From: Caldilineaceae bacterium SB0661_bin_34
GTDB lineage: Bacteria > Chloroflexota > Anaerolineae > Caldilineales > Caldilineaceae
Length of the DNA stretch: 64,000 bases
Assembly: GCA_009841145.1 (NCBI GenBank)
Contig: VXMJ01000093.1
Location: 11,982-75,981, forward strand
Direction of reading: 5' to 3'
Of the stretch, positions 19,631 to 29,328 are shown in pieces. Each line of letters opens with the position of its first letter. Within the stretch, counting starts at the first letter, position 1. The notes under the pieces were generated by a model. It saw only the letters and a list, made by a program, of their open reading frames with translations, made no database searches and had not been told where the DNA came from. Made by a program: the position numbers and the translations under genes.

Positions 19631-21076
19631 GTGACCAACGAAGCTCGTGTGTTCAGGAGTGCCTGGCTGGCGCTTCTGGTGTTGATCGTCATCAGCGGAG
19701 GCAGCCTCGCGGCTGGTGACCTGTTCGACGACGACTTTACGGACTGTCCTGTCAAGACCCGTTTGCGGGACGGCCAGATTTCAGGTCTGATGGTAGTCCG
19801 AGATGCCGACGACGCGGACGAGGTCAACGTTTCGTGGACAGGCACCAATCCAGACACCTGGGGTCTGGGCCCCAACGCGTACCGCGCGTCCCTTGTGGCG
19901 ATCCTGGACGACGGCGCAAGGCACAACCAGGACTTTGCACTGGGTACGCGGAAGGCTACTTTCGACGGGATCAGGACCGGTATCCAAGTAACGGTCGAGA
20001 TGGCGATCGTGGTTGACACTGTCAATGGCAGCTATGTTGTCAGTGACATCCTGCGCACATCAATCCACCAAAGCCTGACGGAACCCTCTTTCGGCAGCGG
20101 GTGGCATCAACTCATCGACGAAGTGGGCGGCAACCGCCATGACACGCGGGATCTCGACCCGGATACCCCCGGCCATCAGTATGACACCGAAAAGATCAGT
20201 GGCGGCATGATGTACTACATCGGCTACAACGAGAATTTCGCGAACTACAGGAAGGGGACCGCCGAGTACACGCACAAGCCATTGACCTCTCGGTTGAGGA
20301 TCGGTTTGGCGCACTCCGCCAACGAGACCGATGGCGCACGTGATGATGTTGAATTCGATGCCTACATCATTCGCATTGTTGACTCGGACGGCGACGTGGT
20401 GACTGAAGGTGACGACGTACCGACGATCAAGACCAACTACGGGCTTGGTCGCAACAGCCTGAATGACGCCGGCACACAGACATTGAACAAACTGTTTGTT
20501 CATAACCTGAATTTCAACAGGTATCCGCTCTTCACCGACAGGGGCACCGTCATCATAAGTCGGGACGGCAATCAGTTGGCGTACTCAACCGATTTTGCAT
20601 TTGACGCGAATGTCCATCAGGACACCGGCATCGTGTTGAGCAACGTGCGGGTTGTGGACGGTTTCAAGGTTACGCAGGCGATGCACCGCCTTCCGATGAC
20701 AGTTCTTGGTCGAACCGATAACAGCAGGGTATCCCCACCGTCGGTGTCGATTATCAAGGTCGACACCACGGGTGATGGCCAAACCGGATACCGGGACGCA
20801 GGGCAAGTTTTTGCCAATCCGCCGGACGAGCATCGGGATTTCCCGATCGATACGTTGTCAAGCGACGAAACCTACAGAATCACGGCTTGGGCCGTCAACG
20901 AAGACGACGAAGTCATTAGTCCGGTGGCGACGCTTGTCGTGCGCCCACAGGACAAGACGGTCACGCTTGCCGACAGCGACTCTGCCAGATTCACGGATTA
21001 CTTGAACCCGCCGGAGAATACTTTGGCAGTCACCGAAGGTACGTTGATTGTCACCGATTTCACAGTGTCCAAATAG
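19631..21076 (+). CDS. Secreted protein, GDLFDDD paralogue family, copy 3
   Basis: GDLFDDDFTDCPVKTRLRDGQISGLMVVRDADDADEVNVSWTGTNPDTWGLGPNAYRASLVAILDDG; co-linear with copy 2 to the C-terminus. Confidence 0.85.
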   Translation: MTNEARVFRSAWLALLVLIVISGGSLAAGDLFDDDFTDCPVKTRLRDGQISGLMVVRDADDADEVNVSWTGTNPDTWGLGPNAYRASLVAILDDGARHNQDFALGTRKATFDGIRTGIQVTVEMAIVVDTVNGSYVVSDILRTSIHQSLTEPSFGSGWHQLIDEVGGNRHDTRDLDPDTPGHQYDTEKISGGMMYYIGYNENFANYRKGTAEYTHKPLTSRLRIGLAHSANETDGARDDVEFDAYIIRIVDSDGDVVTEGDDVPTIKTNYGLGRNSLNDAGTQTLNKLFVHNLNFNRYPLFTDRGTVIISRDGNQLAYSTDFAFDANVHQDTGIVLSNVRVVDGFKVTQAMHRLPMTVLGRTDNSRVSPPSVSIIKVDTTGDGQTGYRDAGQVFANPPDEHRDFPIDTLSSDETYRITAWAVNEDDEVISPVATLVVRPQDKTVTLADSDSARFTDYLNPPENTLAVTEGTLIVTDFTVSK

Positions 21077-21178
21077 CAGGTTTGGAACCGCCGCTTAAAA
21101 AGCAGGATTTGAAGTCTGAAGCGGGAAGGCGGCCGGACTGCCTCGGGTCCGCTCCAGGCCAACGCCTGCGAATGCCGG

Positions 21179-21212
21179 GACGGCCACCCGACTGGATGGC
21201 CGTCTTGCCTTC
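21179..21212 (+). terminator. Terminator-like hairpin downstream of copy 3
   Basis: gacggccacccgactggatggccgtc followed by ttgccttctt. Confidence 0.65.
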
Positions 21213-21301
21213 TTGCGCGATTGCCTCTGTGTCGCCGGTGCCGTCGGCAGCAGTGTGGGACACATTCGCACAGTTGATCGCGTTCCACGGTTCGATCCGG
21301 A

Positions 21302-21628
21302 TCACGATCGGCCAGACCATGGTCCGATCCAGAGGAGTGTTTGTATTGGTTCCCTCCATGCGGTCGGGAACCACCGCGGCGGGGCGCACCATTTCGGCAT
21401 CCGTCCCTCGGACTCCTGCTTGACACGAACCGTCCGCGGCTTGCCACCGGGGTATGGGACTCTTCCCGACAGTCTCAACCATCCCCGTTTGGGAATGTAC
21501 AGGTTGCCGTCCTTGATGCGCACATGGCCCGGGATGGTAAATCCTAGCGTCTTGAATTTGCCCAAGGGGCCGAGATAGCATGGGGTGGGCTTATGAATTG
21601 TAAATCTACCTGTATGGATTGAATTCAA
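21302..21628 (-). pseudogene. Degraded TnpB fragment
   Basis: GFTIPGHVRIKDGNLYIPKRGWLRLSGRVPYPGGKPRTVRVKQESEGRMPKW matches the FTIPSHVRIEDGRLYIPKMGWARLGPISRYADGQPLTVRVRQESESKQPKW block of TnpB A. Confidence 0.75.
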
Positions 21629-21885
21629 TGGGTCTCAGCATCAAGAACAAGGAGACGTGCCGGCTGGCCAGCGAGTTGGCGCAGCTGACCGGTGAGACCA
21701 TGACCGGGGCCATCACAGTGGCCCTCCGAGGGCACCTGGAGCGCATGCGGAGGGAGGGCAGCACCGAGACCCGCGTACAGAGACTTCTCGCCATCGGCAG
21801 CCGATGCGCAGGCATGCTGGACGACGGTCCCACTGCCGTCGAGCATGGCGATTTCCTGTATGACGAGCGCGGGCTACCCAAGTGA
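21628..21885 (+). CDS. vapB: VapB-family antitoxin (Rv0623/PSK type)
   Basis: MGLSIKNKETCRLASELAQLTGETMTGAITVALRGHLERMRRE. Confidence 0.85.
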   Translation: MGLSIKNKETCRLASELAQLTGETMTGAITVALRGHLERMRREGSTETRVQRLLAIGSRCAGMLDDGPTAVEHGDFLYDERGLPK

Positions 21886-22257
21886 TTGTCGACATGTCGG
21901 CGATCCTGGCAATCCTATTCCGCGAGCCGGACGCGGAACACTACGCCACGGCGATTGCGCTGGCATCGTCTTGCCGGATGTCGGTTGCTACGCTGGTGGA
22001 AGCGACCATGGTGCTCGAGAGTCACGGCGGTTCCGCAGTCGGGTATGAACTGGATGCATTTCTGGAAGAGGCGGAGATCGAGCTGGAGCCGGTCACTCCT
22101 GAGCAGGCGCAGGGCCTGGAGGCGATTTGGCAAGGGCCATCACCCGGCCGGGCTGAACTTCGGTGACTGCTTCGTCTATGCGCTGGCCCAGGCCACGCGG
22201 GAGCCTCTTCTGTTCAAGGGCCAGGACTTCGCGCTGACCGACGTTGAAGTTGCATGA
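21882..22257 (+). pseudogene. vapC: VapC-family PIN toxin with single frameshift near 22120
   Basis: [47 protein letters not shown]... then adjacent frame [43 protein letters not shown]. Confidence 0.8.
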
Positions 22258-22355
22258 CGTTGGCCTCGATCGATTCAATTGACATCGCCGCGCATGTGGA
22301 AAACGTGCGGACACACTGCGAATCCGTGGGAGTGGGGTGTAGCCCGGCCGCAGTG

Positions 22356-24191
22356 TCAGTCGGTATTGAAGATGCTTTCCATGAAGGCGAAGATCTCCGG
22401 TTCGCGGTGTCGGAGATCGACTCTGCCCCAGTTCCCGCGCAGACCGAAATCCGACAACCTCCAACTGGCGTTGAAGTACACCGTGGTGAAGACGGCAAAA
22501 AACTCCTCAACGTTCAACATCGCATAGGTGTCCTCAAAGCGCCCCAGCCGCTTGGTCCGGTCGTAGAGTGCATCGATTTGCACATGCTCGGCTGGAGTGA
22601 AACAGAGATTTTGAATGAGGTGTGCGAACTCGTGGATCGTCACGTCCGACCATATGTCGCCATCATCCAGTAGGGCGAGCAAATTGTTCTCCGGGACGCC
22701 GGACACGGGCTGGCCCGGAATCCCGCCGAGGCCGAGGTACGTATCGTACGGGTCCCCGACCTCATCAAGCTGTCCCTGCAATTCCGCGAATTCGGGCAAG
22801 GCGGTCACATGGGAGTCGCCGGGGTAGATCGCCAACTCCGCACCCGCGTCCGCCAGACAGTCGGGAATGCCATGCCGCACACGGGCCAACATGAGTTCCA
22901 CCCTGTCGGCCGCGACGTGCAACGCCCGCGGGTCTACCTGACCGGGTGCCTTAATCCATATGCCGCCGCTTTGCAGAAATTGGGCGTAGTAGGACGGCAC
23001 CGCGACAACGCTTAGGTTGTCGAGCAACGACCGCCTAATGCTTTCGGCCTCTTCCCATGCACACATGCGGTGCTGTGCGCGGAAGCCGCGGGCCGGTCCG
23101 AGTTGGGAACCGCCCACCATGATCACCTCTTCGACATCGAGCAGGCACGCACCGGGTCGCTCCCGTACGCGATATTTGAGAACATACCGTGCCTGGCCGG
23201 CGATCTCCAGCTTCTCGAATGAATCGATCTCGAACACCAGCGCATACGGCCAATCCGAGCGTAGATTGGCCCGGATCGTCCGGGCCAGGCGGTCGAGCGC
23301 CATACCGTCCGGGTGGGGGTGCGAACGAAGCCGCAGGCTGCCCTCGCCCACCCATTCCGCATCGGCGACATGCGCCTGCTCCTGTGTCCATCCGGCGGGA
23401 ATGTCGACTGCGAACGCGTAGTCGTGGTTCCGGATCACGATGCCGGTGGCGGTAATCGTCGCCCGTCGCGGCGTAACCGCAGGCTCCTCGATGGCTGCGG
23501 GGGTCGGCGTTGCTGCGACTGCCGCAGGCGTGGAGATGCCCGCACCGTGCACCCAGCCCGTCGTACCGTCGGCCAAACGGATCAGCACCCAGCCCCGGTC
23601 GTGCTGCAATACGCATACCGGCTGCCCGGCCACCACGTACTTGCCGGTGTGCGCATGTCCGGTGCCGGGTCCCAACCTCACGCGGTAGCCGGCCGCATGC
23701 GTCCCCCAGACCCTTGCGCACGGGACCGCCGTCGGCGTGGATGGCGCGCGAACAATGGGCGTGGCGCGGGCGATGGGCATGGGCGTGGGCGAACGCACAG
23801 GGCGCGCCGTTGCCGTTGGCGTCGGCAGGGACGGATCGAGCGAAGCCAGATACGCTTGCCAGGTTCCCACGTGGTGGGACATGATCCAGCCAACTTCACC
23901 GGTTTCCGTTTCCAGTTTCAGGAGCGACCAGCCGGAACCGCCTCCGGAACTCGCCAGCACGCAGACCTGAAGCCCGGGTGCAAGTTCCCGGCTCGAATAG
24001 TTGAACGTCGCCGGTATCGATCCTCGCAGCACATACTGGAGCTCGCTCGCGCAATCCATCCTGGGAGTCGGCGGCTCTTCGGCCGCCGCGACGCCCGACC
24101 ACGTGAAGCCAAAACCCAGACCACAGGCGACGACCGCCATTAGGACTCGACAGGCAAGGCAACTCCGACGAAACTTCACCGCTGTTTCCAT
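22356..24191 (-). CDS. Secreted SH3b-domain protein with C-terminal putative metalloprotease (HEFAH) domain
   Basis: Signal peptide, two SH3b-like segments with Pro/Thr-rich linkers, and WSDVTIHEFAHLIQNLCF (HExxH). Confidence 0.7.
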   Translation of the reverse strand: METAVKFRRSCLACRVLMAVVACGLGFGFTWSGVAAAEEPPTPRMDCASELQYVLRGSIPATFNYSSRELAPGLQVCVLASSGGGSGWSLLKLETETGEVGWIMSHHVGTWQAYLASLDPSLPTPTATARPVRSPTPMPIARATPIVRAPSTPTAVPCARVWGTHAAGYRVRLGPGTGHAHTGKYVVAGQPVCVLQHDRGWVLIRLADGTTGWVHGAGISTPAAVAATPTPAAIEEPAVTPRRATITATGIVIRNHDYAFAVDIPAGWTQEQAHVADAEWVGEGSLRLRSHPHPDGMALDRLARTIRANLRSDWPYALVFEIDSFEKLEIAGQARYVLKYRVRERPGACLLDVEEVIMVGGSQLGPARGFRAQHRMCAWEEAESIRRSLLDNLSVVAVPSYYAQFLQSGGIWIKAPGQVDPRALHVAADRVELMLARVRHGIPDCLADAGAELAIYPGDSHVTALPEFAELQGQLDEVGDPYDTYLGLGGIPGQPVSGVPENNLLALLDDGDIWSDVTIHEFAHLIQNLCFTPAEHVQIDALYDRTKRLGRFEDTYAMLNVEEFFAVFTTVYFNASWRLSDFGLRGNWGRVDLRHREPEIFAFMESIFNTD

Positions 24192-24289
24192 CTTGTGGCT
24201 CCTTTCCAGGGGAGCAATGTGGCACATGGCTACTCGACGGGCTGACGACCGACTGCTGCGACCATGGTTGCTCAAGTCGCCCGGGGTCG

Positions 24290-24375
24290 TTACGGCCTCG
24301 CATTCAGGCAACTGGGGTTGCCGTTCCAATCCAGAATCCTTGCATCGTCAGTCACGAGCCGGTGGTCGGCCGCTC
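24290..24375 (-). pseudogene. C-terminal remnant of a PIN-domain toxin
   Basis: ADHRLVTDDARILDWNGNPSCLNARP resembles the C-terminus DDHRLVTADERILQWPGNLRCLDARK of the gene at 26038. Confidence 0.65.
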
Positions 24376-24737
24376 CGGTCGTCGATATTTGGATACAGGT
24401 AGGCGTTGTCTGCTCGCTTGGTCGAATGGTTCCAGGCGTGGTACTCCCATGCCTGCCGCGATATTTGGCCCGCAGTGTCGGCAAGCAGTTCGTTGACAAC
24501 ATCGGCGAGGTGACTGGTGGATTGAGCCAGACCGGAGGCTGCATCACGATAGGCCGCGTCGGGGTCGCTGGGGCTGCCGCTGACGCCGACTGGGCGTGTG
24601 ACCTGCAGCCAGTCGCCTTCGCTCTTGCGACCTGTTACTGCGACTTCCGTGTCTGGACCTTGTGGATCGCTGGAACTCCACAACGGCTTGTTTGGAGCAC
24701 CACGCATACCCGGAACGGCTCCAAGCGTCATCCTAGT

Positions 24738-25448
24738 CTACGATGCTGTCGGCCATGGCCTCTCCCCCTTCGGCATCCGGTAGCCGACGCGGGGCTCGGT
24801 GAATATGTAGATGGGGTTGGCCGCGTCATCGCCCAGCTTGTGCCGGAGCTTCTTGATAACGGTGCGCATGGGCCGAATGTCGCCGTTGCCCCTGTCTTTC
24901 CAGACCCGTTGCAGCAGTTGCTCGTAGGTCACCACCCTGCCGCTGTTCGCCGAAAGCTCGGTCAGCAACCGGTACTCGATGGCCATCAGTTCGACCGGTC
25001 GCCCGGCAAGCGTCCCCGCGCGGTCGGCGTAGTCGATCGTGAGATCACCCAACACAAACGGTTCGGACGGTTCGGACACCGCCAGCTTGCGCAGTGCCGC
25101 CCTGATTCTCGCGGCCAGCTCCGAGGGCGAGAAGGGCTTGACAACATAATCCACGGCCCCCGTGTCGAAGGCCCTGACGACGAGCTCCTCCTGGCCGTAC
25201 GCGGACAGGAAGATGGCCGGGACGTCGGCCAGCATCAAGATATCCTTCATCAGCTCGATCCCGTCGGCGCCCGGCAGCATGAGGTCGAGAAGAACCAGGC
25301 CGGGTCTCTCCTCCTCCATGAGGCGCAGCGCCTCCCCCGGGTCCCCGGTCACAATCGGCGCGTAGCCGGACTTGACGAGGGTGTCGCGGACGTAGAGCAA
25401 GTCCTGGGGGTCGTCGTCAACCGCGAGGACGCGCACCCGTTCTTCCAC
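24738..25448 (-). CDS. OmpR/PhoB-type response regulator
   Basis: Receiver VRVLAVDDDPQDLL, LVLLDLMLPGADG, KPFSPSELAARI plus winged helix YRLLTELSANSGRVVTYEQLLQRVWKDRG...VGYRMPKGE. Confidence 0.92.
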   Translation of the reverse strand: MEERVRVLAVDDDPQDLLYVRDTLVKSGYAPIVTGDPGEALRLMEEERPGLVLLDLMLPGADGIELMKDILMLADVPAIFLSAYGQEELVVRAFDTGAVDYVVKPFSPSELAARIRAALRKLAVSEPSEPFVLGDLTIDYADRAGTLAGRPVELMAIEYRLLTELSANSGRVVTYEQLLQRVWKDRGNGDIRPMRTVIKKLRHKLGDDAANPIYIFTEPRVGYRMPKGERPWPTAS

Positions 25449-25523
25449 CGCCCGACGCGGGGCGCGGGTCGAAGATGAAGGGCGGTTGCCGGCGACATCG
25501 GGCGCGGGCCGCGCTCACGCCTG

Positions 25524-25874
25524 TTGATGTTGTTGAGTGCAGTCGTCAGCATGGCGGCCGGGGCGCTATTGTTGGGCCAGACCGTACTGACCGGGTTCCT
25601 GGCCGGGCGGTTCCCGATTGTGCTGATCGGCGGTGCGGTCGTGGTGGTCGGTGCGGTACGTCTGTGGCACGGACGTTATGGCGCCCGGTCGTGGCGCAGT
25701 ACGCTGATCGGCACCACCTATGTGGTTCTTGGCTTGATCGTGATTGGAAAGCCGCTTGTTGCCCAGGAACTGATCATGCTGCTACTGTCCGCCTGGGCGG
25801 TGGTGGCGGGACTGTTGGCCTTGTTCACATCGTTCTCGCTGCGCCGCAGCCAGAAGCCTGCCCGCACTGGTTGA
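25524..25874 (+). CDS. Small multi-span membrane protein (DUF308/HdeD-like)
   Basis: Several hydrophobic segments: MMLLSAVVSMAAGALLLGQTV, FPIVLIGGAVVVVGAVRL, TTYVVLGLIVIGKPL, MLLLSAWAVVAGLLALF. Confidence 0.55.
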   Translation: MMLLSAVVSMAAGALLLGQTVLTGFLAGRFPIVLIGGAVVVVGAVRLWHGRYGARSWRSTLIGTTYVVLGLIVIGKPLVAQELIMLLLSAWAVVAGLLALFTSFSLRRSQKPARTG

Positions 25875-26011
25875 CCTCGGTTCAATCTGCGCCGGCAGGC
25901 TGATGCCACCCCAATCCGCCCCATCGGCGCGCAAACCCGTCCACGTCGGTACGTACCGCCGGAGAGCGGCCTGCTGCTGCTCCCGTAGTTCCTGACTGGC
26001 CAAGGCCCCAT

Positions 26012-26034
26012 TCCGCAAACGACCGTTTGCGGGA
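26012..26034. repeat. Palindromic repeat, copy 1
   Basis: tccgcaaacgaccgtttgcggga. Confidence 0.8.
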
Positions 26035-26037
26035 CGG

Positions 26038-26436
26038 TTACTTCCTAGCATCCAGGCAACGGAGGTTGCCGGGCCATTGCAGAATCCGTTCATCGGCCGT
26101 TACCAGCCGGTGGTCGTCCAACGCGGTCGCGACAATGATGCGGTCGGCGGGATCTTTGTGGAAGTCGGGAAGCTGGACGGCCTTGATGCCGATTGCGCCA
26201 TCAACGGCTATCTCTTGCAGACCAGCTTGGAACAGGCTTGTACGCCAGATCGTGAAGTCGGTCTCGAGTTCCATTCTTCCCTTCTCGTGCAGCAAGGCGA
26301 TTTCCCAAAATGAAATCGCCGAGACCGCTACATTGCCGTTCGACCAGGCCTCGTCAATCGCACGGCGGGCGGTTCGGCCCAGTTTGCCGTCATCAAAGAA
26401 CAACCAGATCAATGCATTCGTGTCGAGCACGATCAC
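26038..26436 (-). CDS. PIN-domain toxin (VapC-like), intact
   Basis: MIVLDTNALIWLFFDDGKLGRTARRAIDEA...VSAISFWEIALLHEKGR...DPADRIIVATALDDHRLVTADERI. Confidence 0.92.
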   Translation of the reverse strand: MIVLDTNALIWLFFDDGKLGRTARRAIDEAWSNGNVAVSAISFWEIALLHEKGRMELETDFTIWRTSLFQAGLQEIAVDGAIGIKAVQLPDFHKDPADRIIVATALDDHRLVTADERILQWPGNLRCLDARK

Positions 26437-26723
26437 GGGTTCAGCACCCGGTCAGGGTTCGACTCTGCTTCCCACTCGACGTCGAGTGGTGTGATGATGT
26501 CGCCCATGAATCGAACCAAATGCTTGTCCCGGCCGAAGGGGGCGCGCAGCTTCGGAGCGTGAGGCATTAGCTTCGCGGCTGGTCGGCCATGTTTCGTGAT
26601 CACGATCTCTCCGCCACTCTCTTGAATTTCATCGATCAGTTTCAGGCAATTGGCCCTGAATTTCGAGACCGGGATCGTTTTGGTTGCACCTACGGTGCCG
26701 GGCACGTTTATCACTTGGATGCC
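26433..26723 (-). CDS. Phd/YefM-type antitoxin (start uncertain)
   Basis: TIPVSKFRANCLKLIDEIQESGGEIVITKHGRPAAKLMP; 4-bp overlap with PIN gene. Confidence 0.88.
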   Translation of the reverse strand, partial: GIQVINVPGTVGATKTIPVSKFRANCLKLIDEIQESGGEIVITKHGRPAAKLMPHAPKLRAPFGRDKHLVRFMGDIITPLDVEWEAESNPDRVLNP

Positions 26724-26791
26724 TATCGTATGTTGTGCAATAAGGACATTGTACATGCAGCGTACAATAATACACGTACAAGCGAGTCCCC

Positions 26792-27025
26792 ATGTTGCAT
26801 CCCCGCGTCCTGTTCCGGGCCCTGCTTCCAGTGCTGGCTGGCTGCATCATGTCTGCGCGCGACGAACCGTCGCCCGCAGAGGTCGAGACCGTGGTTGAGG
26901 AAGTTGCGGAACCGGCACAGGTGCCAACGTTTACGCCCACACCTGTGCCCATAGGACAGCGGCCAACCCCGGCACCGAGCCCCCTACGGGCGGCTAGGCC
27001 TACGAGGGCAACCCGAAGTGATTAG
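26792..27025 (+). CDS. Small lipoprotein with Pro/Thr-rich tail
   Basis: LLPVLAGC lipobox; VPTFTPTPVPIGQRPTPAPSP. Confidence 0.5.
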   Translation: MLHPRVLFRALLPVLAGCIMSARDEPSPAEVETVVEEVAEPAQVPTFTPTPVPIGQRPTPAPSPLRAARPTRATRSD

Positions 27026-27142
27026 GCAGACAGCCAGGCCCAACCCCAACAAGCCATGTGTATCGGACCCGTCACACGGTTGTCAAGGTCTTGAGGTTGT
27101 ACGAACCCGGAACAGGGTCGGCAGTCCAGTCGTGTTTGCCGG

Positions 27143-27165
27143 TCCGCAAACGGCCGTTTGCGGGA
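27143..27165. repeat. Palindromic repeat, copy 2
   Basis: tccgcaaacggccgtttgcggga; contains a perfect 20-bp palindrome. Confidence 0.8.
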
Positions 27166-27262
27166 CGCAGGCTGCGAGTGCGGCTCCCCTACACTGGGGG
27201 ACGGAACCGTCGGCCGCCGCCATGACACTCCGATCTTGAACCGACAACCGGGAACCTGCCTC

Positions 27263-28301
27263 ATGCGAATTTGCGCCTTTCGCGCCCGCGGTCCCGGATC
27301 AGGGTGGTGGACTGCCGGACGGGGTGGCCTGATCGTGCTCTGCGCCCTGTTGTTCGGTCTGGGCGCCTGCCGGGGGCCCCAACTAGGTCTGCATTTCGTG
27401 GATCGGAAGGTGCTGGAGGACCTCTATCGCTGGAATGGAGGTGTCCACTGGTACCGTCAGGAAAACTGGAAGCAGGGCGATCTTAATTGGGAAGGCGTGA
27501 CCACCCACCAGTCAGGCCACGTCCAGGAGTTGCAGTTGTCCGCCAACGGGCTGCACGGGCCACTGCCCGGCCTGGACCCGCCCCAGTGGCTGGACCTGGA
27601 GGTGCTGGACCTGTCCGGGAACCGATTGCAGGGGCCCTTCCCGCAGGCCCTGGCGTTGTTGCCCCGGCTGCGTGTCCTGGATCTGGGGTCCGGCCCTTGG
27701 GTGGGCTGCCTGCCAGCGGCCTGGCGGCACGGCGGGGTGGACGTGCGGAGTCCGGCTTTGCCTTTCTGTGGGGACGCGGCGGATCGGGCCACGATGGCGG
27801 CGGTGATGGCAGCCACTCGCGACCGGGAGGGGTGGCAGGCATTGCATTGTGCCGTGGGAGAAGCTCTCGCGCTGTCATCCTGTTGGGGCGATCCGCGGAC
27901 GCCCCTGTCCCTCTGGCGGGGGGTAACCACCGATCCGATGGGACGGGTCATGGGTCCGGACCTGAATTACAGACACCCCCAGTTGACTGGGCCTATTCCG
28001 CCCGCCCTAGTCCAACTGGCCGCCCTGGAGTGGTTGGACTTGGGGTCCTATCAGTTGACTGGCCCGATCCCCCCCGGCAATGGGCCAGGCAGTTTCTCTG
28101 AGGTATCTGAATCTGTCGCACAATCAACTGGCGGGATCCATTCCCCCGGAACTCGGCCAACTCGCGAATCTGTGGGGGCTGAATCTGTCGCATAATCAAT
28201 TGACGGGGTGCCTGCCCCGAGAGTGGCAAAACATATCAGGCCCCATTGTCTCTTTCGGTAACGCGCAGGGCCGGGACGAACTTTCTTTCTGCCCGACTTG
28301 A
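27263..28301 (+). pseudogene. Leucine-rich repeat lipoprotein, frameshifted near 28080
   Basis: Lipobox LLFGLGAC; LRRs LDLEVLDLSGNRLQGPFPQAL, LEWLDLGSYQLTGPIPP; continuation MGQAVSLRYLNLSHNQLAGSIPPELGQLANLWGLNLSHNQLTGCLP is in another frame. Confidence 0.75.
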
Positions 28302-28810
28302 GGCCCATCACCCCCATTCTCCTCCCGAGGCCCACTCCCGCCTAGCCCGTTGCCGCTAGCCACCACTGATACACAGTGCGGGAGTATCGGACAACCACTT
28401 GTTTGCCGGCTCTCTGCCAAGTCCAAGGCCTCCGACCAGACTGGCAGTGCCTACAGGCCGTGGTCCGCCTGGCCGGGGCCTGAGCCTTTCGGAGATCCGG
28501 TGTTTCCTGTGGCGCAGCGAGGTCTGGACGGTACCCAAACACATCTGCCGTTGGCAGACTGAGGCCATGGTGGGAGCCATCAATCCGTCACTCGTACAAG
28601 ACATCGGATCCTTGCCGGTAATCCAACCCGCCGGTTTCCGAACCGGATAGGGTGAGCCGACCGCACCGCTACGGTGTCATGCATTCGAACGGTCTCGCCA
28701 ATCCCGCCTTGGGGTTGGCATGCAGGCCCGGCATGAACCGGCTCCCCACCCCTGTCCATATCCGCGGTGTACCCGCCGCGTACCTTCAGGACAAACGCCT
28801 TGGTCCTCCT

Positions 28811-29044
28811 CTATACGGTACATCCTCTGAGGGGTAGAATGTCCGAGTTGCGCATGCCCTCCCGATGTCCCGGAGGCGATCCCCTGTTGACAGCTTGGTT
28901 CACACACCGCCTGCGTCGCCCCCGCACGGGCCAAGTGCCGCAGCAAGCGGCGAATTCCGGGTCGCTGTTTGCGAAGCGATGTACGGGACCTTCCGCCATG
29001 GACACATCCAACAGGGCATTTGACACATCGATACCCATGACCAT
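28811..29044 (-). pseudogene. IS110-family transposase N-terminal remnant
   Basis: VMGIDVSNALLDVSMAEGPVHRFANSDPEFAA, like the IS110 DEDD N-terminus; not continued intact. Confidence 0.55.
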
Positions 29045-29328
29045 TGGCAGACTGCATCGAAACCCACCGGATCGGAACTTGCCGGCCTGAACCCAGCAGC
29101 GGTCCAGCAGTTGTTGTAGCTGGCATGTCTTCGGATCCTCCTCGCCATGCACCACTGCCTAGCCCGACTGGATTGGAAGAACCACCACTAGTGGGAGGCC
29201 TGTGTGGTCACTGTTGCATGCAGGTTTGCAACGGAAGAATCGGGCTGCCCTGAATTTGGTGGTGGGGTGACAATGCATACGGCCCGGACGCAAGATGTTG
29301 AAAGGGAGTACAGCAGAGGAGACTGCCG

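Noticed and set aside
21570-21600. gggcttatgaattgtaaat as a TnpB-element terminus for the degraded copy
   Set aside because: Orientation is opposite to that expected for the 5' side of the minus-strand remnant and similarity is short.
24264-25478. 404-aa plus-strand ORF
   Set aside because: Antisense to the response regulator; no supporting motifs.
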